In this document: piece by piece, positions 15,605 to 24,824 of the stretch
Layout of the letters: every line of letters begins with the position of its first letter
Numbering within the stretch: position 1 is the stretch's first letter
Source of the DNA: CALJFL01 sp039964455
GTDB lineage: Bacteria; Pseudomonadota; Gammaproteobacteria; Pseudomonadales; Halieaceae
Assembly (NCBI GenBank): GCA_039964455.1
Contig: JBDVXK010000010.1
Location: 1 to 64,000, forward strand
Length of the DNA: 64,000 nucleotides
Reading direction: 5' to 3'
The notes under the pieces: model-generated
The model's input: only the letters and a program-made list of their open reading frames with translations
Database searches by the model: none
What the model was told of the DNA's origin: nothing
Position numbers and translations under genes: made by a program

Positions 15605-17416
15605 TTGATCGACAATCTTCGCAACATCGCCATTATTGCGCACGTAGACCATGGCAAAACCACGCTGGTTGACTGCCTCCTGTCGCAGTCCGGCACCCTT
15701 GATCGCCGATCGGAAGGTGCCGAGCGCATCATGGATTCCAATGACCAGGAACGCGAGCGCGGTATTACTATCCTGGCAAAGAACACGGCCATCAAATGGG
15801 GCGATTACCGCATTAATATCGTCGACACTCCCGGGCACGCCGACTTTGGCGGGGAGGTAGAGCGTGTGCTGTCTATGGTCGATTCGGTGCTGCTGCTGGT
15901 TGATGCCGTCGATGGGCCAATGCCGCAAACCCGCTTTGTAACTTCCAAGGCTTTTGAGCGCGGACTCAATCCAATTGTGGTCGTAAACAAAGTCGATCGT
16001 CCCGGTGCCCGACCCGATTGGGTGGTTGACCAGGTGTTCGATCTGTTTGACCGTCTGGGCGCCAATGAAGAGCAGCTGGACTTCCCGGTTATCTTCGCCT
16101 CGGCGATAGAAGGAATATCCGGCGATGATCACGAGGCCATGGGCACCGATATGCAGCCTCTGTTTGAAGCGATTGTCGACAAGGTGCCAGCGCCGGAAGT
16201 GAACGCCGACGGCCCTTTTCAAATGCAGATCAGCGCGCTGGATTACAGCAGCTATGTTGGTGTTATCGGTGTCGGCCGTATCAGTCGCGGTTTGCTCACC
16301 CCCAATACCCCGGTATCGGTGGTAGACATGGAAGGAAAAACCCGCAACGGCAAAGTGCTGCAGGTGATGGGTTACCTCGGGCTGGAGCGGGTTGATATTG
16401 ATCGCGCGGAAGCTGGCGACATTGTCTGTATAACGGGCATCGAGGGTCTCAATATTTCAGACACCCTGTGCGACCCGGCGAACGCTGAGGCGCTGCCACC
16501 ACTGACGGTGGATGAGCCCACGGTAAGTATGACCTTCCAGGTAAATGACTCACCTTTCGCTGGCAAAGAGGGTAAGTACGTTACCTCGCGGAATCTGAAA
16601 GAGCGATTGGAGCGGGAGCTGATTCACAATGTGGCGCTGCGGGTAGATCCGGGCGATACACCCGATAAATTTGTGGTTTCAGGTCGCGGCGAGTTACACC
16701 TTTCTGTGTTGATCGAATCCATGCGTAGAGAGGGTTTTGAGCTTGGTGTTTCGCGGCCGGAAGTTATTCAGCGAGAGATTGACGGTGTGATTCAGGAGCC
16801 TTTCGAGCAATTGGTGGTGGATTGTGAAGATGAGCACCAGGGTTCGATCATGGAGGAGTTGGGCAACCGCCGGGCAGAGCTTGAAAACATGGTGCCCGAT
16901 GGCAAAGGTCGCGTGCGACTGGAGTTTATTGTACCGGCCCGCGGCCTTATCGGTTTTCGTTCATTGTTCCTGACATTGACTTCCGGTAGCGGCATTCTTA
17001 CCCACGTGTTTGATCACTACGGTCCGGTCAAGGACGCTGAAATTATTCACCGCAGCAACGGAGTGCTGGTGTCTATGGTCAAGGGCAAGACCCTCGCTTA
17101 TGGCCTGTTCAACCTGCAAGACCGTGGACGTCTTTTCATTGACCCCAATATTGATGTTTATGAAGGCCAGATTATCGGCTTGCACAGTCGCGGCAATGAC
17201 CTCACGGTTAATCCGACCAAGGCGAAGCAGCTGACCAACGTGCGAGCGTCGGGAACCGACGAGGCACTGAACCTTACCCCGCCGGTACGGCACACTTTGG
17301 AACAGGCGCTTGAGTTTATCGAGGATGATGAACTGGTTGAGGTTACCCCCGACAGCATTCGTCTGCGTAAAAAGTTGTTGCAGGAACATGAGCGGCGTCG
17401 CGCCAGCCGGAGCTAG
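15605..17416 (+). CDS. typA: Ribosome-associated GTPase TypA/BipA
   Basis: Translational GTPase that binds 70S ribosomes and aids 50S assembly and growth in cold or stress. It is 603 aa (enteric form 607). G1 is AHVDHGKTT, G2 lies in ERERGITI, G3 is DTPGHADFGGE and G4 is NKVDRP, followed by domain II and EF-G-like domains including GRGELHLSVLIESMRREGFE. The frame is open from an ATG at 15551, but the family start is M-I-x-N-L-R-N-I-A-I-I, which here begins at a TTG at 15605 preceded by GAGGAC. I take TTG as the start. dtd follows 6 bp later. Confidence 0.96.
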   Translation: MIDNLRNIAIIAHVDHGKTTLVDCLLSQSGTLDRRSEGAERIMDSNDQERERGITILAKNTAIKWGDYRINIVDTPGHADFGGEVERVLSMVDSVLLLVDAVDGPMPQTRFVTSKAFERGLNPIVVVNKVDRPGARPDWVVDQVFDLFDRLGANEEQLDFPVIFASAIEGISGDDHEAMGTDMQPLFEAIVDKVPAPEVNADGPFQMQISALDYSSYVGVIGVGRISRGLLTPNTPVSVVDMEGKTRNGKVLQVMGYLGLERVDIDRAEAGDIVCITGIEGLNISDTLCDPANAEALPPLTVDEPTVSMTFQVNDSPFAGKEGKYVTSRNLKERLERELIHNVALRVDPGDTPDKFVVSGRGELHLSVLIESMRREGFELGVSRPEVIQREIDGVIQEPFEQLVVDCEDEHQGSIMEELGNRRAELENMVPDGKGRVRLEFIVPARGLIGFRSLFLTLTSGSGILTHVFDHYGPVKDAEIIHRSNGVLVSMVKGKTLAYGLFNLQDRGRLFIDPNIDVYEGQIIGLHSRGNDLTVNPTKAKQLTNVRASGTDEALNLTPPVRHTLEQALEFIEDDELVEVTPDSIRLRKKLLQEHERRRASRS

Positions 17417-17422
17417 GACCCG

Positions 17423-17860
17423 ATGAAGGCACTGCTGCAGCGTGTTGCCGGTGCCAGTGTCGATGTAGCCGGGGACCGCGTGGGTCAAATCGACACCGGC
17501 TTGTTGGTGTTGCTCGGTCTGGAGAAGGGCGATGATCAGGCGCTGGCAGACCGGATGGTAGAAAAAATGCTGGCCTATCGAATGTTCGGCGACGAGCAGG
17601 GCCGAATGAACTGCAGCGTTCGGGACATCAATGGCGGTGTTCTTCTTGTTTCGCAGTTCACGCTGGCAGCGGAGACCCGCAAGGGCTTGCGCCCCGGGTT
17701 TTCAACTGCGCTGCCGCCGGCAGAGGCGGAATTACTGTATGACTACACCCTGGCCAAACTAAGTAGCGAGCACGACCTTGTCGCAGCGGGCATTTTCGGC
17801 GCCGATATGCAGGTGGGTTTGATTAATGACGGGCCGGTAACGTTTCTACTGGAGCTGTGA
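17423..17860 (+). CDS. dtd: D-aminoacyl-tRNA deacylase
   Basis: Hydrolyses D-amino acids mischarged onto tRNA. It is 145 aa, the standard length. Signatures are MKALLQRVAGASVDV, LLVLLGLEKGD, VSQFTLAAETRKGLRPGF and the cross-subunit Gly-cisPro motif NDGPVTF near the end. It starts 6 bp after typA and is very likely co-transcribed with it, a gene order seen in other gammaproteobacteria. It converges with elaA. Confidence 0.96.
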   Translation: MKALLQRVAGASVDVAGDRVGQIDTGLLVLLGLEKGDDQALADRMVEKMLAYRMFGDEQGRMNCSVRDINGGVLLVSQFTLAAETRKGLRPGFSTALPPAEAELLYDYTLAKLSSEHDLVAAGIFGADMQVGLINDGPVTFLLEL

Positions 17861-17878
17861 AGCTCAATTCAATCGCGA

Positions 17879-18334
17879 CTATCGTTGGTACAGCATTGGC
17901 GCATGCATGATGCCATCTTCCAGATATTCCTCACCCACCGTCGTAAAGCCCAAACTGTTGTAGAACGGTTGCAAGTGTGACTGGGCACCAATTTTGATGT
18001 CATGGTCAGGCCACTGGGCCAGGTTGTAGTCAATCCCGCGCTGCACCAGCTGACGGCCCAACTGAATACCTCTCACTTCGGGTGTGACGATAATCCTGCC
18101 TATGGAGCTTTCGGGATAGCTTACCCCTGGTGGCAAACAGCGTTGATAGGCGACCAGCGCCCCCGCCCGCCAGCACAGCATATGTGTTGCCTGTTGATCG
18201 AGGTCATCAAGGTCCGTGTAGAGGCACTCCTGCTCCAGGATAAAAATATCCTGACGCAGCTTTATCGCGCGATAGAGTATGGCCGGCGTGAGCGCGTCAA
18301 AGGCGCTGGTTTGCCACTCCAGAGCCTGACTCAA
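17879..18334 (-). CDS. elaA: GNAT-family acetyltransferase, ElaA type
   Basis: A 151-residue single GNAT domain matching ElaA: YRAIKLRQDIFILEQECLYTDLDDLDQQ near the start, the acetyl-CoA loop IIVTPEVRGIQLGRQL and the tail IKIGAQSHLQPFYNSLGFTTVGEEYLEDGI. The physiological substrate is not established. The start codon is TTG at 18334, overlapping the slyD stop as TTGA, so translation is probably coupled to slyD. Nothing suggests that the two proteins act on the same target. Confidence 0.9.
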   Translation of the reverse strand: MSQALEWQTSAFDALTPAILYRAIKLRQDIFILEQECLYTDLDDLDQQATHMLCWRAGALVAYQRCLPPGVSYPESSIGRIIVTPEVRGIQLGRQLVQRGIDYNLAQWPDHDIKIGAQSHLQPFYNSLGFTTVGEEYLEDGIMHAPMLYQR

Positions 18335-18813
18335 TGCTGGTGACCACCTGCGCCATGGGCGTGTCCATGGGCCAGTTCCTCAGCGCTGGCTTCACGCACG
18401 TCGGTGATATCGATAGCGAAGGTCAGTACCTGCCCTGCCAGGGGGTGATTGGCATCAATGTCGGCGCTGTGCCGGCCGACCTTGGCAACAGTAACCGGTC
18501 TCGCTCCCTCGCTGGTATTGAGCTGCACCGTCATGCCCGGCCGTAACTTCCCTTTGAATATCAGGTGCTTGGTCGGTACTCGCTGGATTCGGTCAGGGTT
18601 ACGTGGTCCGTAGCCATCCTCCGGCTTCACCTCAACTTCAAGTGAGTCGCCGCTGACATGGCCTTCCAGGGCGCGTTCCAAACCCGGAATGATGTTCTTG
18701 GCGCCGTGAAGATAGGCGGTGGGCTCACTGTCGCGAGATGTTTCCAGCTCTTCCCCGGCTTCGTTCTTCAAGGTGTAGTGAAAGGAAGCCACAGTTTTGG
18801 CAGCGATCTTCAT
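18331..18813 (-). CDS. slyD: FKBP-type peptidyl-prolyl isomerase, SlyD type
   Basis: Prolyl isomerase and chaperone with metal-binding tail; SlyD also assists nickel delivery in enteric bacteria. The 160-residue protein has split FKBP halves (YLHGAKNIIPGLERALEGH and the C-terminal beta strand) around an insert-in-flap chaperone domain (about 70-125: PEDGYG, QRVPTKHL, NHPLAGQ). The His-rich end EELAHGHAHGAGGHQH is short compared with the long Cys/His tail of E. coli SlyD. The ATG at 18813 is preceded by AGGAGAGC; an open frame to 18885 adds nothing family-like. Confidence 0.93.
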   Translation of the reverse strand: MKIAAKTVASFHYTLKNEAGEELETSRDSEPTAYLHGAKNIIPGLERALEGHVSGDSLEVEVKPEDGYGPRNPDRIQRVPTKHLIFKGKLRPGMTVQLNTSEGARPVTVAKVGRHSADIDANHPLAGQVLTFAIDITDVREASAEELAHGHAHGAGGHQH

Positions 18814-19020
18814 AGTGCTCTCCTGAGTTTGCGGCATAATGGTACGCGCCCGCAGCCTGACCCGATAGCCCCCGTAAGCTAACAATTTGTTCTTTTCTGC
18901 GTACTACCAGCTAACTTTAGTTGTTACTATAGTCGGCGAAAGCGCCTTCTCTGGAGGCGCAGCCACAGCGGGACATTCAGGGGGCCGATAGAGCCTCTGT
19001 ACATTAGATAAGGGCATGCC

Positions 19021-19833
19021 ATGCTGGCAAATGCTGAACTCGCGCAAGATTTTGCGCTGCTCAACCAACAGTTCAAGGAACTGGTGGATGGGCTGGTAGA
19101 CGTTGTCGACATCCCGCCGGTGCGGGTAGAAGTTTCTGCGACTCCCGCAGGGAATTTTCGCGGCTTTGACGCCGGTAAATTTTATGTCGTCGACAGCGGC
19201 TCGGTTACCGCCCGTTATCAGGGCAGGGCGATCTTTATCCTCGAGGAAGGTGACATGCTGTTGCCTGATATCGCCGGCACCAGTGATCTCGATATGGCGG
19301 TTCTTTATGGCAGTGAGGCCGGTGCCAGTCTGGTGAGTTATCCGGCACTGGAATTCATGCAGCGGATTTTCAATGAACCCCAGGGCGTAAAAATCTGGAC
19401 CCGGATGCTTATAACCTACTCCGGGCTGATGCTGCGACTGACTGCTGCCCAGACTCGCGTTGAAACGGCCGCCACCCCAGGCTTTGAACTGTATGAGCCA
19501 GGTGATGACATCATTAAACAGGGCGAGCGCGCCGACTTTGTTTTTAACCTGACCTCCGGCCTGGCCGATGTGCTGGTTAACAATGTGATAGTGGGTCGCA
19601 TAGGGGAAGGTGAAATTTTTGGCGCAATGGCCGCTTTGACCCATGCAGATCGTAGCGCCACCGTGCGAGCCAAGACCGCCTGCTCGGTGGTAAAGGTTCC
19701 CAAGGAACAGTTCACCGACCTGATCAAAAGTAACCCGACCACAATACACAGCCTGATCATCGACATGGCTAACTCAATTGTTAACCTGAATGAGCAATTG
19801 GTGGGCCTGCGCAGCGAATCGGGTCCGGAATGA
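19021..19833 (+). CDS. Tandem cyclic-nucleotide-binding-fold protein
   Basis: A 270-residue cytoplasmic protein with two cNMP-binding-like beta-roll domains and no DNA-binding or kinase domain. The first (about 25-115) is worn, with GRAIFILEEGDMLLPDIAG in place of a phosphate-binding cassette. The second (about 150-250) keeps GEIFGAMAALTHADRSATVRA, resembling the cassette, but the usual Glu after FG is Ala. Nucleotide binding is therefore doubtful; it could be a structural or protein-binding roll. It sits 72 bp upstream of parC, so it may share a transcript. No function can be assigned from sequence. Confidence 0.78.
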   Translation: MLANAELAQDFALLNQQFKELVDGLVDVVDIPPVRVEVSATPAGNFRGFDAGKFYVVDSGSVTARYQGRAIFILEEGDMLLPDIAGTSDLDMAVLYGSEAGASLVSYPALEFMQRIFNEPQGVKIWTRMLITYSGLMLRLTAAQTRVETAATPGFELYEPGDDIIKQGERADFVFNLTSGLADVLVNNVIVGRIGEGEIFGAMAALTHADRSATVRAKTACSVVKVPKEQFTDLIKSNPTTIHSLIIDMANSIVNLNEQLVGLRSESGPE

Positions 19834-19905
19834 CAGCACCCTGTAGCTTTTGGCAACAGCGGCACACTAGACAGTAACCATCACAGTTTCACGGATCAGT
19901 AATTA

Positions 19906-22158
19906 ATGTCTGATATTGAGCAGATCGACGAGGACGGCATCGAGCAGGTGTCGCTTAAACAATATGCCGAGAAGGCCTACCTGGATTACTCCATGTACGT
20001 CATTCTTGATCGCGCCCTGCCCAACATAGGCGATGGTTTGAAACCGGTGCAGCGCCGGATCGTGTATGCCATGAGCGAGCTGGGCCTTAAGTCCTCGGCC
20101 AAGTTCAAGAAGTCGGCTCGTACTGTGGGCGATGTCATCGGCAAGTTTCACCCGCATGGTGACAGTGCCGCCTATGAGGCCATGGTGCTGATGGCCCAGA
20201 ACTTCAGCTATCGCTATCCGCTGGTCGACGGGCAGGGCAACTGGGGCGCCCCTGATGACCCCAAGTCGTTCGCGGCAATGCGCTACACCGAGTCGCGGCT
20301 GACCGCCTACGCCGATGTACTGCTGTCAGAGCTCGGCCAGGGAACTGTCGACTGGGTGCCGAATTTTGACGGCACACTGGAGGAGCCCTCGGTACTGCCG
20401 GCGCAAGTGCCCAATGTATTACTCAATGGCACCACCGGTATCGCCGTGGGTATGGCCACTGACATACCGCCGCATAATTTACGGGAAGTGGTGACAGCTG
20501 CCATTCGTTTGCTGGATGCGCCCAAGTCGACACTGGCTGAGCTGTGCGAGCATATTCAGGCACCGGATTTTCCGACTGAGGCCGAGATTATTACCCCTCG
20601 AGAGGAAATTCTGGCGATCTACGAGACCGGCCGCGGCGGATTGAAGATGCGAGCCGTTTGGGAGAAGGATAGCGGCGACATTGTTATTCAGGCGCTTCCG
20701 CACCAGGTGTCCGGGTCAAAAGTGCTGGAGCAAATAGCGCAGCAGATGCAGGCCCGCAAGCTGCCCATGGTGGCGGATCTTCGGGATGAATCGGACCACG
20801 AAAACCCCACCCGACTGGTGATAGTACCTCGCTCCAACCGGATCGACCTTGAAGGCCTGATGAGCCACCTCTTCGCGACCACCGATCTGGAGCGAAGCTA
20901 TCGGGTGAACCTCAACATGATAGGCATAGACGGCCGACCTCAGGTCAAGTCGCTGGACCGGATTCTCAAGGAGTGGCTGAAGTTCCGGACGGCCACGGTG
21001 CGCCGGCGCCTCCAGTATCGGCTGGAAAAAGTCCTCAAGCGCCTGCACATACTTGAGGGTTATCTGGTCGCCTTCCTCAATATTGATGAGGTTATTCACA
21101 TAATCCGCACCGAGGATAAGCCGAAGCCAGCCCTGATGAAGCGTTTCGGTATCAGTGATATCCAGGCCGAGGCCATCCTGGAATTGAAACTGCGCAATCT
21201 AGCCAAGCTTGAAGAAATGAAAATTACCGGCGAGCAGGACGAGCTTGAAGAAGAGCGTGCGCAGCTGGAGAAAATACTCGGTAGCGATGCACGCCTGAAA
21301 ACACTGATCAAGAAAGAGCTGACCGCCGTGGCGGAGCAGTACGGCGATGACCGGCGATCACCGCTGGCCGAGCGTGAAGAAGCCAAGGCCTTTAGTGAGC
21401 TGGAGCTGATTTCCGCCGATCCCATTACGGTGGTTTTATCGGAAAAAGGTTGGATACGCGGAGCCAAGGGCCACGATATAGACGCTGGAACATTGAGCTA
21501 TAAATCGGGCGATGGCTTTAAGCTGGCGGTGCGCGGGCGCAGCAACCAGCCAGTGGTGATTCTGGATTCAACCGGCCGGGCCTATTCCGTTCCGGCACAT
21601 AATTTGCCCTCAGCACGTGGTCAGGGAGAGCCCGTTACGGGCCGCATCAACCCCCCCTCAGGCGCCACATTTGAAGGGCTGATGATGGGTGATGAGGAGC
21701 AGCTGTATTTATTGGCGAGTGATGCTGGCTATGGCTTCGTTGCCAAGCTGGGCGATCTACAGACCAAAAACAAGGCCGGCAAGGCCGCGCTGTCCCTGCC
21801 CAAAGGAGGCGAGGTACTGCAACCTGTTCCTATCGCCGGAATGGAGGGCGCGTCAGTTGTAGCCATCACCAACGAGGGCAGGATGCTGGTGTTCCCGCTG
21901 GCAGACTTGCCACAGTTGGCTCGCGGTAAGGGCAATAAGATAATCGGTATTCCCGGTGCGCGCGTGCAGAGCCGCGAAGAGTTTGTTGTGGGCGTTCAGG
22001 TGATGGTCGAGAAGGAAGTGCTGGTCGTGCATGCGGGCAAGCGCCACATTAACCTGAAGTTTTCCGAGCTGGAGCATTACCGCGGGGAACGCGGCCGTCG
22101 TGGTAACAAATTGCCACGGGGTTTCCAGAAAGTTGATGCGATGACTGTCGAACGTTGA
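19906..22158 (+). CDS. parC: DNA topoisomerase IV subunit A
   Basis: Breakage-rejoining subunit that unlinks daughter chromosomes with ParE. It is 750 aa, the normal length. The winged-helix start LKQYAEKAYLDYSMYVILDRALP, the catalytic Tyr in AAMRYTESRL, a long coiled-coil gate (about 350-480) and a C-terminal beta-pinwheel with repeats such as GYGFVAKLGDL and GRMLVFPLADLP are visible. In the quinolone-resistance region HPHGDSAAYEAM the Ser and Glu are the sensitive-type residues. parE is not in the window. Confidence 0.97.
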   Translation: MSDIEQIDEDGIEQVSLKQYAEKAYLDYSMYVILDRALPNIGDGLKPVQRRIVYAMSELGLKSSAKFKKSARTVGDVIGKFHPHGDSAAYEAMVLMAQNFSYRYPLVDGQGNWGAPDDPKSFAAMRYTESRLTAYADVLLSELGQGTVDWVPNFDGTLEEPSVLPAQVPNVLLNGTTGIAVGMATDIPPHNLREVVTAAIRLLDAPKSTLAELCEHIQAPDFPTEAEIITPREEILAIYETGRGGLKMRAVWEKDSGDIVIQALPHQVSGSKVLEQIAQQMQARKLPMVADLRDESDHENPTRLVIVPRSNRIDLEGLMSHLFATTDLERSYRVNLNMIGIDGRPQVKSLDRILKEWLKFRTATVRRRLQYRLEKVLKRLHILEGYLVAFLNIDEVIHIIRTEDKPKPALMKRFGISDIQAEAILELKLRNLAKLEEMKITGEQDELEEERAQLEKILGSDARLKTLIKKELTAVAEQYGDDRRSPLAEREEAKAFSELELISADPITVVLSEKGWIRGAKGHDIDAGTLSYKSGDGFKLAVRGRSNQPVVILDSTGRAYSVPAHNLPSARGQGEPVTGRINPPSGATFEGLMMGDEEQLYLLASDAGYGFVAKLGDLQTKNKAGKAALSLPKGGEVLQPVPIAGMEGASVVAITNEGRMLVFPLADLPQLARGKGNKIIGIPGARVQSREEFVVGVQVMVEKEVLVVHAGKRHINLKFSELEHYRGERGRRGNKLPRGFQKVDAMTVER

Positions 22159-22220
22159 GCGGGTAACCGCCCTTTACCTGGCGGAGTTTGCCGGCGTGCA
22201 GCTCCCACAAGAGTGCTGAA

Positions 22221-23465
22221 TCAGACAAGCTCCTGCAGTCGTTTCATAATTAACCTGAGTTGCCGCTCCAGTAAGTCCTGATATTGTCCGGCAAAGGCCC
22301 CCAGCGCGGAATAATCACCCCAGGCCTTCGGTCGTTGTTCCACACGGCCGTTGATATCCACGTCATCCGCAACAGAGGGCGACAGCAATATTCGGTCGCC
22401 GGCTTCCGCGCAGGCTGCCTGTAATTCATCCAGCGTGGATTGCATGTAAAGGCCCGGGTAAATGTCATTATCATCGCCCGCTCCCAATTCACTGAAGCCG
22501 ACTGCCATGGCTATCGATAGCGAAAGCGGCATGGTTTTTTCCAGTTGGTGACAGACGGCCTTGATAAGCCACGCTGTGGATGCCGCACGGAATGGCCCGC
22601 TGCCGGAGTTGTTATCGCCATTGAAATAGATGACCAGGCCAAATTGGCGAGAGACATGCAAGTCGCCACCGTAGAAACCGCCTGCAGCGTAAACAACCCG
22701 GTGAAGCCTGTCGGTATATCGCTGCAGGCTGTGTTCGTCCAGAGTGGCAACATAGTGTGAAAGGCTGTCGAGGTGCAGGTAAAGGGCGGCGGTGGCGCGA
22801 TAGTTTTCGTCGCGGGGCTCGCTGCTGCTGCGGGTGCGCAGTAGATCCATGGGCAGAGCATCTATGCGATGGCGCAGCTGGACCAGTTCGTTCGCGGGTG
22901 CCGTATTCTCTTGGGCACTATCGAGCTTGATCTTGCCCGCCAGCTCAGTCAGCTGACGCGCAAGACGTTGGCCTAATTGAAGGCTGGCGGCATAGACGGC
23001 CAAGCTCAGTAGTATTGCCAGCCCCAGCAAACTCAGTAGCAGGCGCAGCCGAGCTGCCTGGGCGGTGTCGGTGCTGATTGTAATTACGACTTCACCGGCG
23101 ATATCGGTGTCGATACGAACCGGCGCGCGGTACTGCTGCTGCGTTTTACCCGTAGCTTGCCCTGCCTGGCCCAGGGCCTTGCCCTCTACATCGAAGATAG
23201 CCACCTGTTCGGCGGAGGAGGTTTCAACGAACCGTTGCAGCGAAGCGGCCGCATTTAACAGGTCGCCGGTTTCCAGCGCCGTGCTGATTCGGCGGGCGAT
23301 CTGGTTGGCCAGCGCTCCGCCATACTCGGCCTGCTGTGATTCCTGTACATGCCGACTGGACGTTGCGGCCAACATCACCAGTGCCAGACTGACGATCAGG
23401 CAAAAAGCCGCTGCAACCAGCGCCAGTAGTTGGCTCAGGCTGGTATTGTTTATTCGTTCTTTCAC
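22221..23465 (-). CDS. AhpA/YtjB (Smp)-family membrane protein
   Basis: A 414-residue inner-membrane protein of unknown role, of the type encoded divergently from serB in many gammaproteobacteria. There are two membrane helices (about 9-35 and 150-172) with a periplasmic segment between them. A HAMP-like stretch follows, then a cytoplasmic domain whose layout (ALYLHLDSLSHY, GGFYGGDL, FGLVIYFNG, AASTAWLIKAV) resembles a class III cyclase fold without the metal-binding Asp pair. The frame is open back to 23972 across serB, but the GTG at 23465 with AGGG before it puts a helix at the N-terminus, as the family has. The cyclase-like reading is my inference. Confidence 0.8.
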   Translation of the reverse strand: MKERINNTSLSQLLALVAAAFCLIVSLALVMLAATSSRHVQESQQAEYGGALANQIARRISTALETGDLLNAAASLQRFVETSSAEQVAIFDVEGKALGQAGQATGKTQQQYRAPVRIDTDIAGEVVITISTDTAQAARLRLLLSLLGLAILLSLAVYAASLQLGQRLARQLTELAGKIKLDSAQENTAPANELVQLRHRIDALPMDLLRTRSSSEPRDENYRATAALYLHLDSLSHYVATLDEHSLQRYTDRLHRVVYAAGGFYGGDLHVSRQFGLVIYFNGDNNSGSGPFRAASTAWLIKAVCHQLEKTMPLSLSIAMAVGFSELGAGDDNDIYPGLYMQSTLDELQAACAEAGDRILLSPSVADDVDINGRVEQRPKAWGDYSALGAFAGQYQDLLERQLRLIMKRLQELV

Positions 23466-23606
23466 GCCCTGCGGTCGGTCCCCTATAGCAAGCGTCCCAG
23501 TATAAACCACCCGCGCGGGCAAAGGCTTGCTTTCTGCCCCTTGGCGGTTCCCCGGTGGCCACACAGTGGTTAAAATGTGGGTCCCTGGACGTTCTGGATC
23601 TTCCCT

Positions 23607-24824
23607 TTGACTGATATACAGCTGATTACCTTGTCCGGTGAAGACCAGCCCGGGGTGACTGCGGGCATCACTGCGATTCTGGCCGGACACGGCGCTAACG
23701 TTCTGGACATCGGCCAGTCGGTAATCCATGCGACCCTGTCCATCGGTATGCTTGTAGAAGTGCCTGGTGCCGATCAGCGCGAGGCAATTCTGGCAGCGGT
23801 TCAGGCCTATGCCGACGAGCATGGCTTGCGCGCGCGGTTCAGCGATATTACCGCCGCCAGCTACAGCGACTGGGTAGCCGCCCAGGGTCGAACCCGGCGC
23901 ATTATTACCTTGCTGGCACGCAAGATAACAGCGGACCAACTGTCCCGTGTCACCTCGGTAGTCCATCGGCATGGTCTCAACATTGATGGCATCAACCGAC
24001 TGTCCGGGCGTATACCGCTGGGAGAGTTACCGCCGTTGAGCAAGGCCTGCGTGGAGTTTTCGGTGCGGGGCGAGCTAGAGGATGTGGACTGTTTCCGTCG
24101 CGAGTTGCTGGAGGTAGCTTCGGCTCTGGAAGTCGATCTGGCGTTTCAGCAAGACAATATGTATCGCCGGAATCGCCGGCTTGTCGCCTTCGATATGGAT
24201 TCGACCCTTATTGAGGCCGAGGTGATTGATGAGTTGGCCAAGGCTGCGGGGGTTGGCGCCCAGGTCAGCGCCATTACAGAGCGCGCCATGCGCGGTGAAC
24301 TGGATTTTGCTGACAGCTTTCGTGAGCGTGTGGCGCTGTTGGCCGGGCTGCCAGAAAGTGTGCTGGCAACAATTGCTAACGATTTAAAGATTTCCGAGGG
24401 TGCCGAGCATCTGATCGCGACACTGCATGCGCTGGGCTACAAGACAGCGATTTTGTCGGGAGGCTTCAATTACTTTGCTCGTTATCTGCAGGAACGGCTG
24501 GGCATAGACTATGTCTACGCCAATGACCTCGATATTGAGGACGGCGTGGTCACGGGTCGTGTGCGGGGAGATATTGTTGATGGAGAGCGCAAGGCGGCAC
24601 TGTTACGGGAACTGGCCGCCACCGAGAATATCGACTTGCAGCAGGTTATTGCCGTCGGTGACGGCGCTAATGACCTGCCCATGTTAAGTATCGCCGGCCT
24701 GGGTATCGCGTTTCGGGCCAAACCTCTGGTCAAACAGTCGGCCGAGCAGTCGATTTCCACACTGGGTTTGGATGCCATCCTCTACTTGCTGGGAATCTCA
24801 GACCGTTACCAGGCCGCGCCCTAG
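23607..24824 (+). CDS. serB: Phosphoserine phosphatase with two ACT-like domains
   Basis: Last step of serine synthesis, removing phosphate from phosphoserine. The 405-residue protein has two ACT-like domains (about 1-80 and 95-180) followed by the HAD phosphatase: AFDMDSTLIEAEVIDE with Asp196 and Asp198, RAMRGELDF, ILSGGFNYF and VGDGANDLPM. The enteric enzyme is shorter and lacks the double ACT region, so serine feedback or dimer control is possible. The start is a judgement: GTG 23577 gives a Trp-rich 10-residue lead, while TTG 23607 (MTDIQLITLSGEDQPGVTA) fits the family and has GGATC upstream. The stop overlaps that of the next gene at CTAG. Confidence 0.93.
   Translation: MTDIQLITLSGEDQPGVTAGITAILAGHGANVLDIGQSVIHATLSIGMLVEVPGADQREAILAAVQAYADEHGLRARFSDITAASYSDWVAAQGRTRRIITLLARKITADQLSRVTSVVHRHGLNIDGINRLSGRIPLGELPPLSKACVEFSVRGELEDVDCFRRELLEVASALEVDLAFQQDNMYRRNRRLVAFDMDSTLIEAEVIDELAKAAGVGAQVSAITERAMRGELDFADSFRERVALLAGLPESVLATIANDLKISEGAEHLIATLHALGYKTAILSGGFNYFARYLQERLGIDYVYANDLDIEDGVVTGRVRGDIVDGERKAALLRELAATENIDLQQVIAVGDGANDLPMLSIAGLGIAFRAKPLVKQSAEQSISTLGLDAILYLLGISDRYQAAP

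Noticed and set aside
18904..19749. Minus-strand open frame of about 281 codons over the cNMP-fold gene
   Set aside because: The plus-strand protein has recognisable beta-roll domains and a parC neighbour; the antisense product shows no domain.
23466..23972. N-terminal extension of the AhpA-like protein across serB
   Set aside because: It would be antisense to the ACT domain of serB, and the helix expected at the N-terminus begins at the GTG at 23465.
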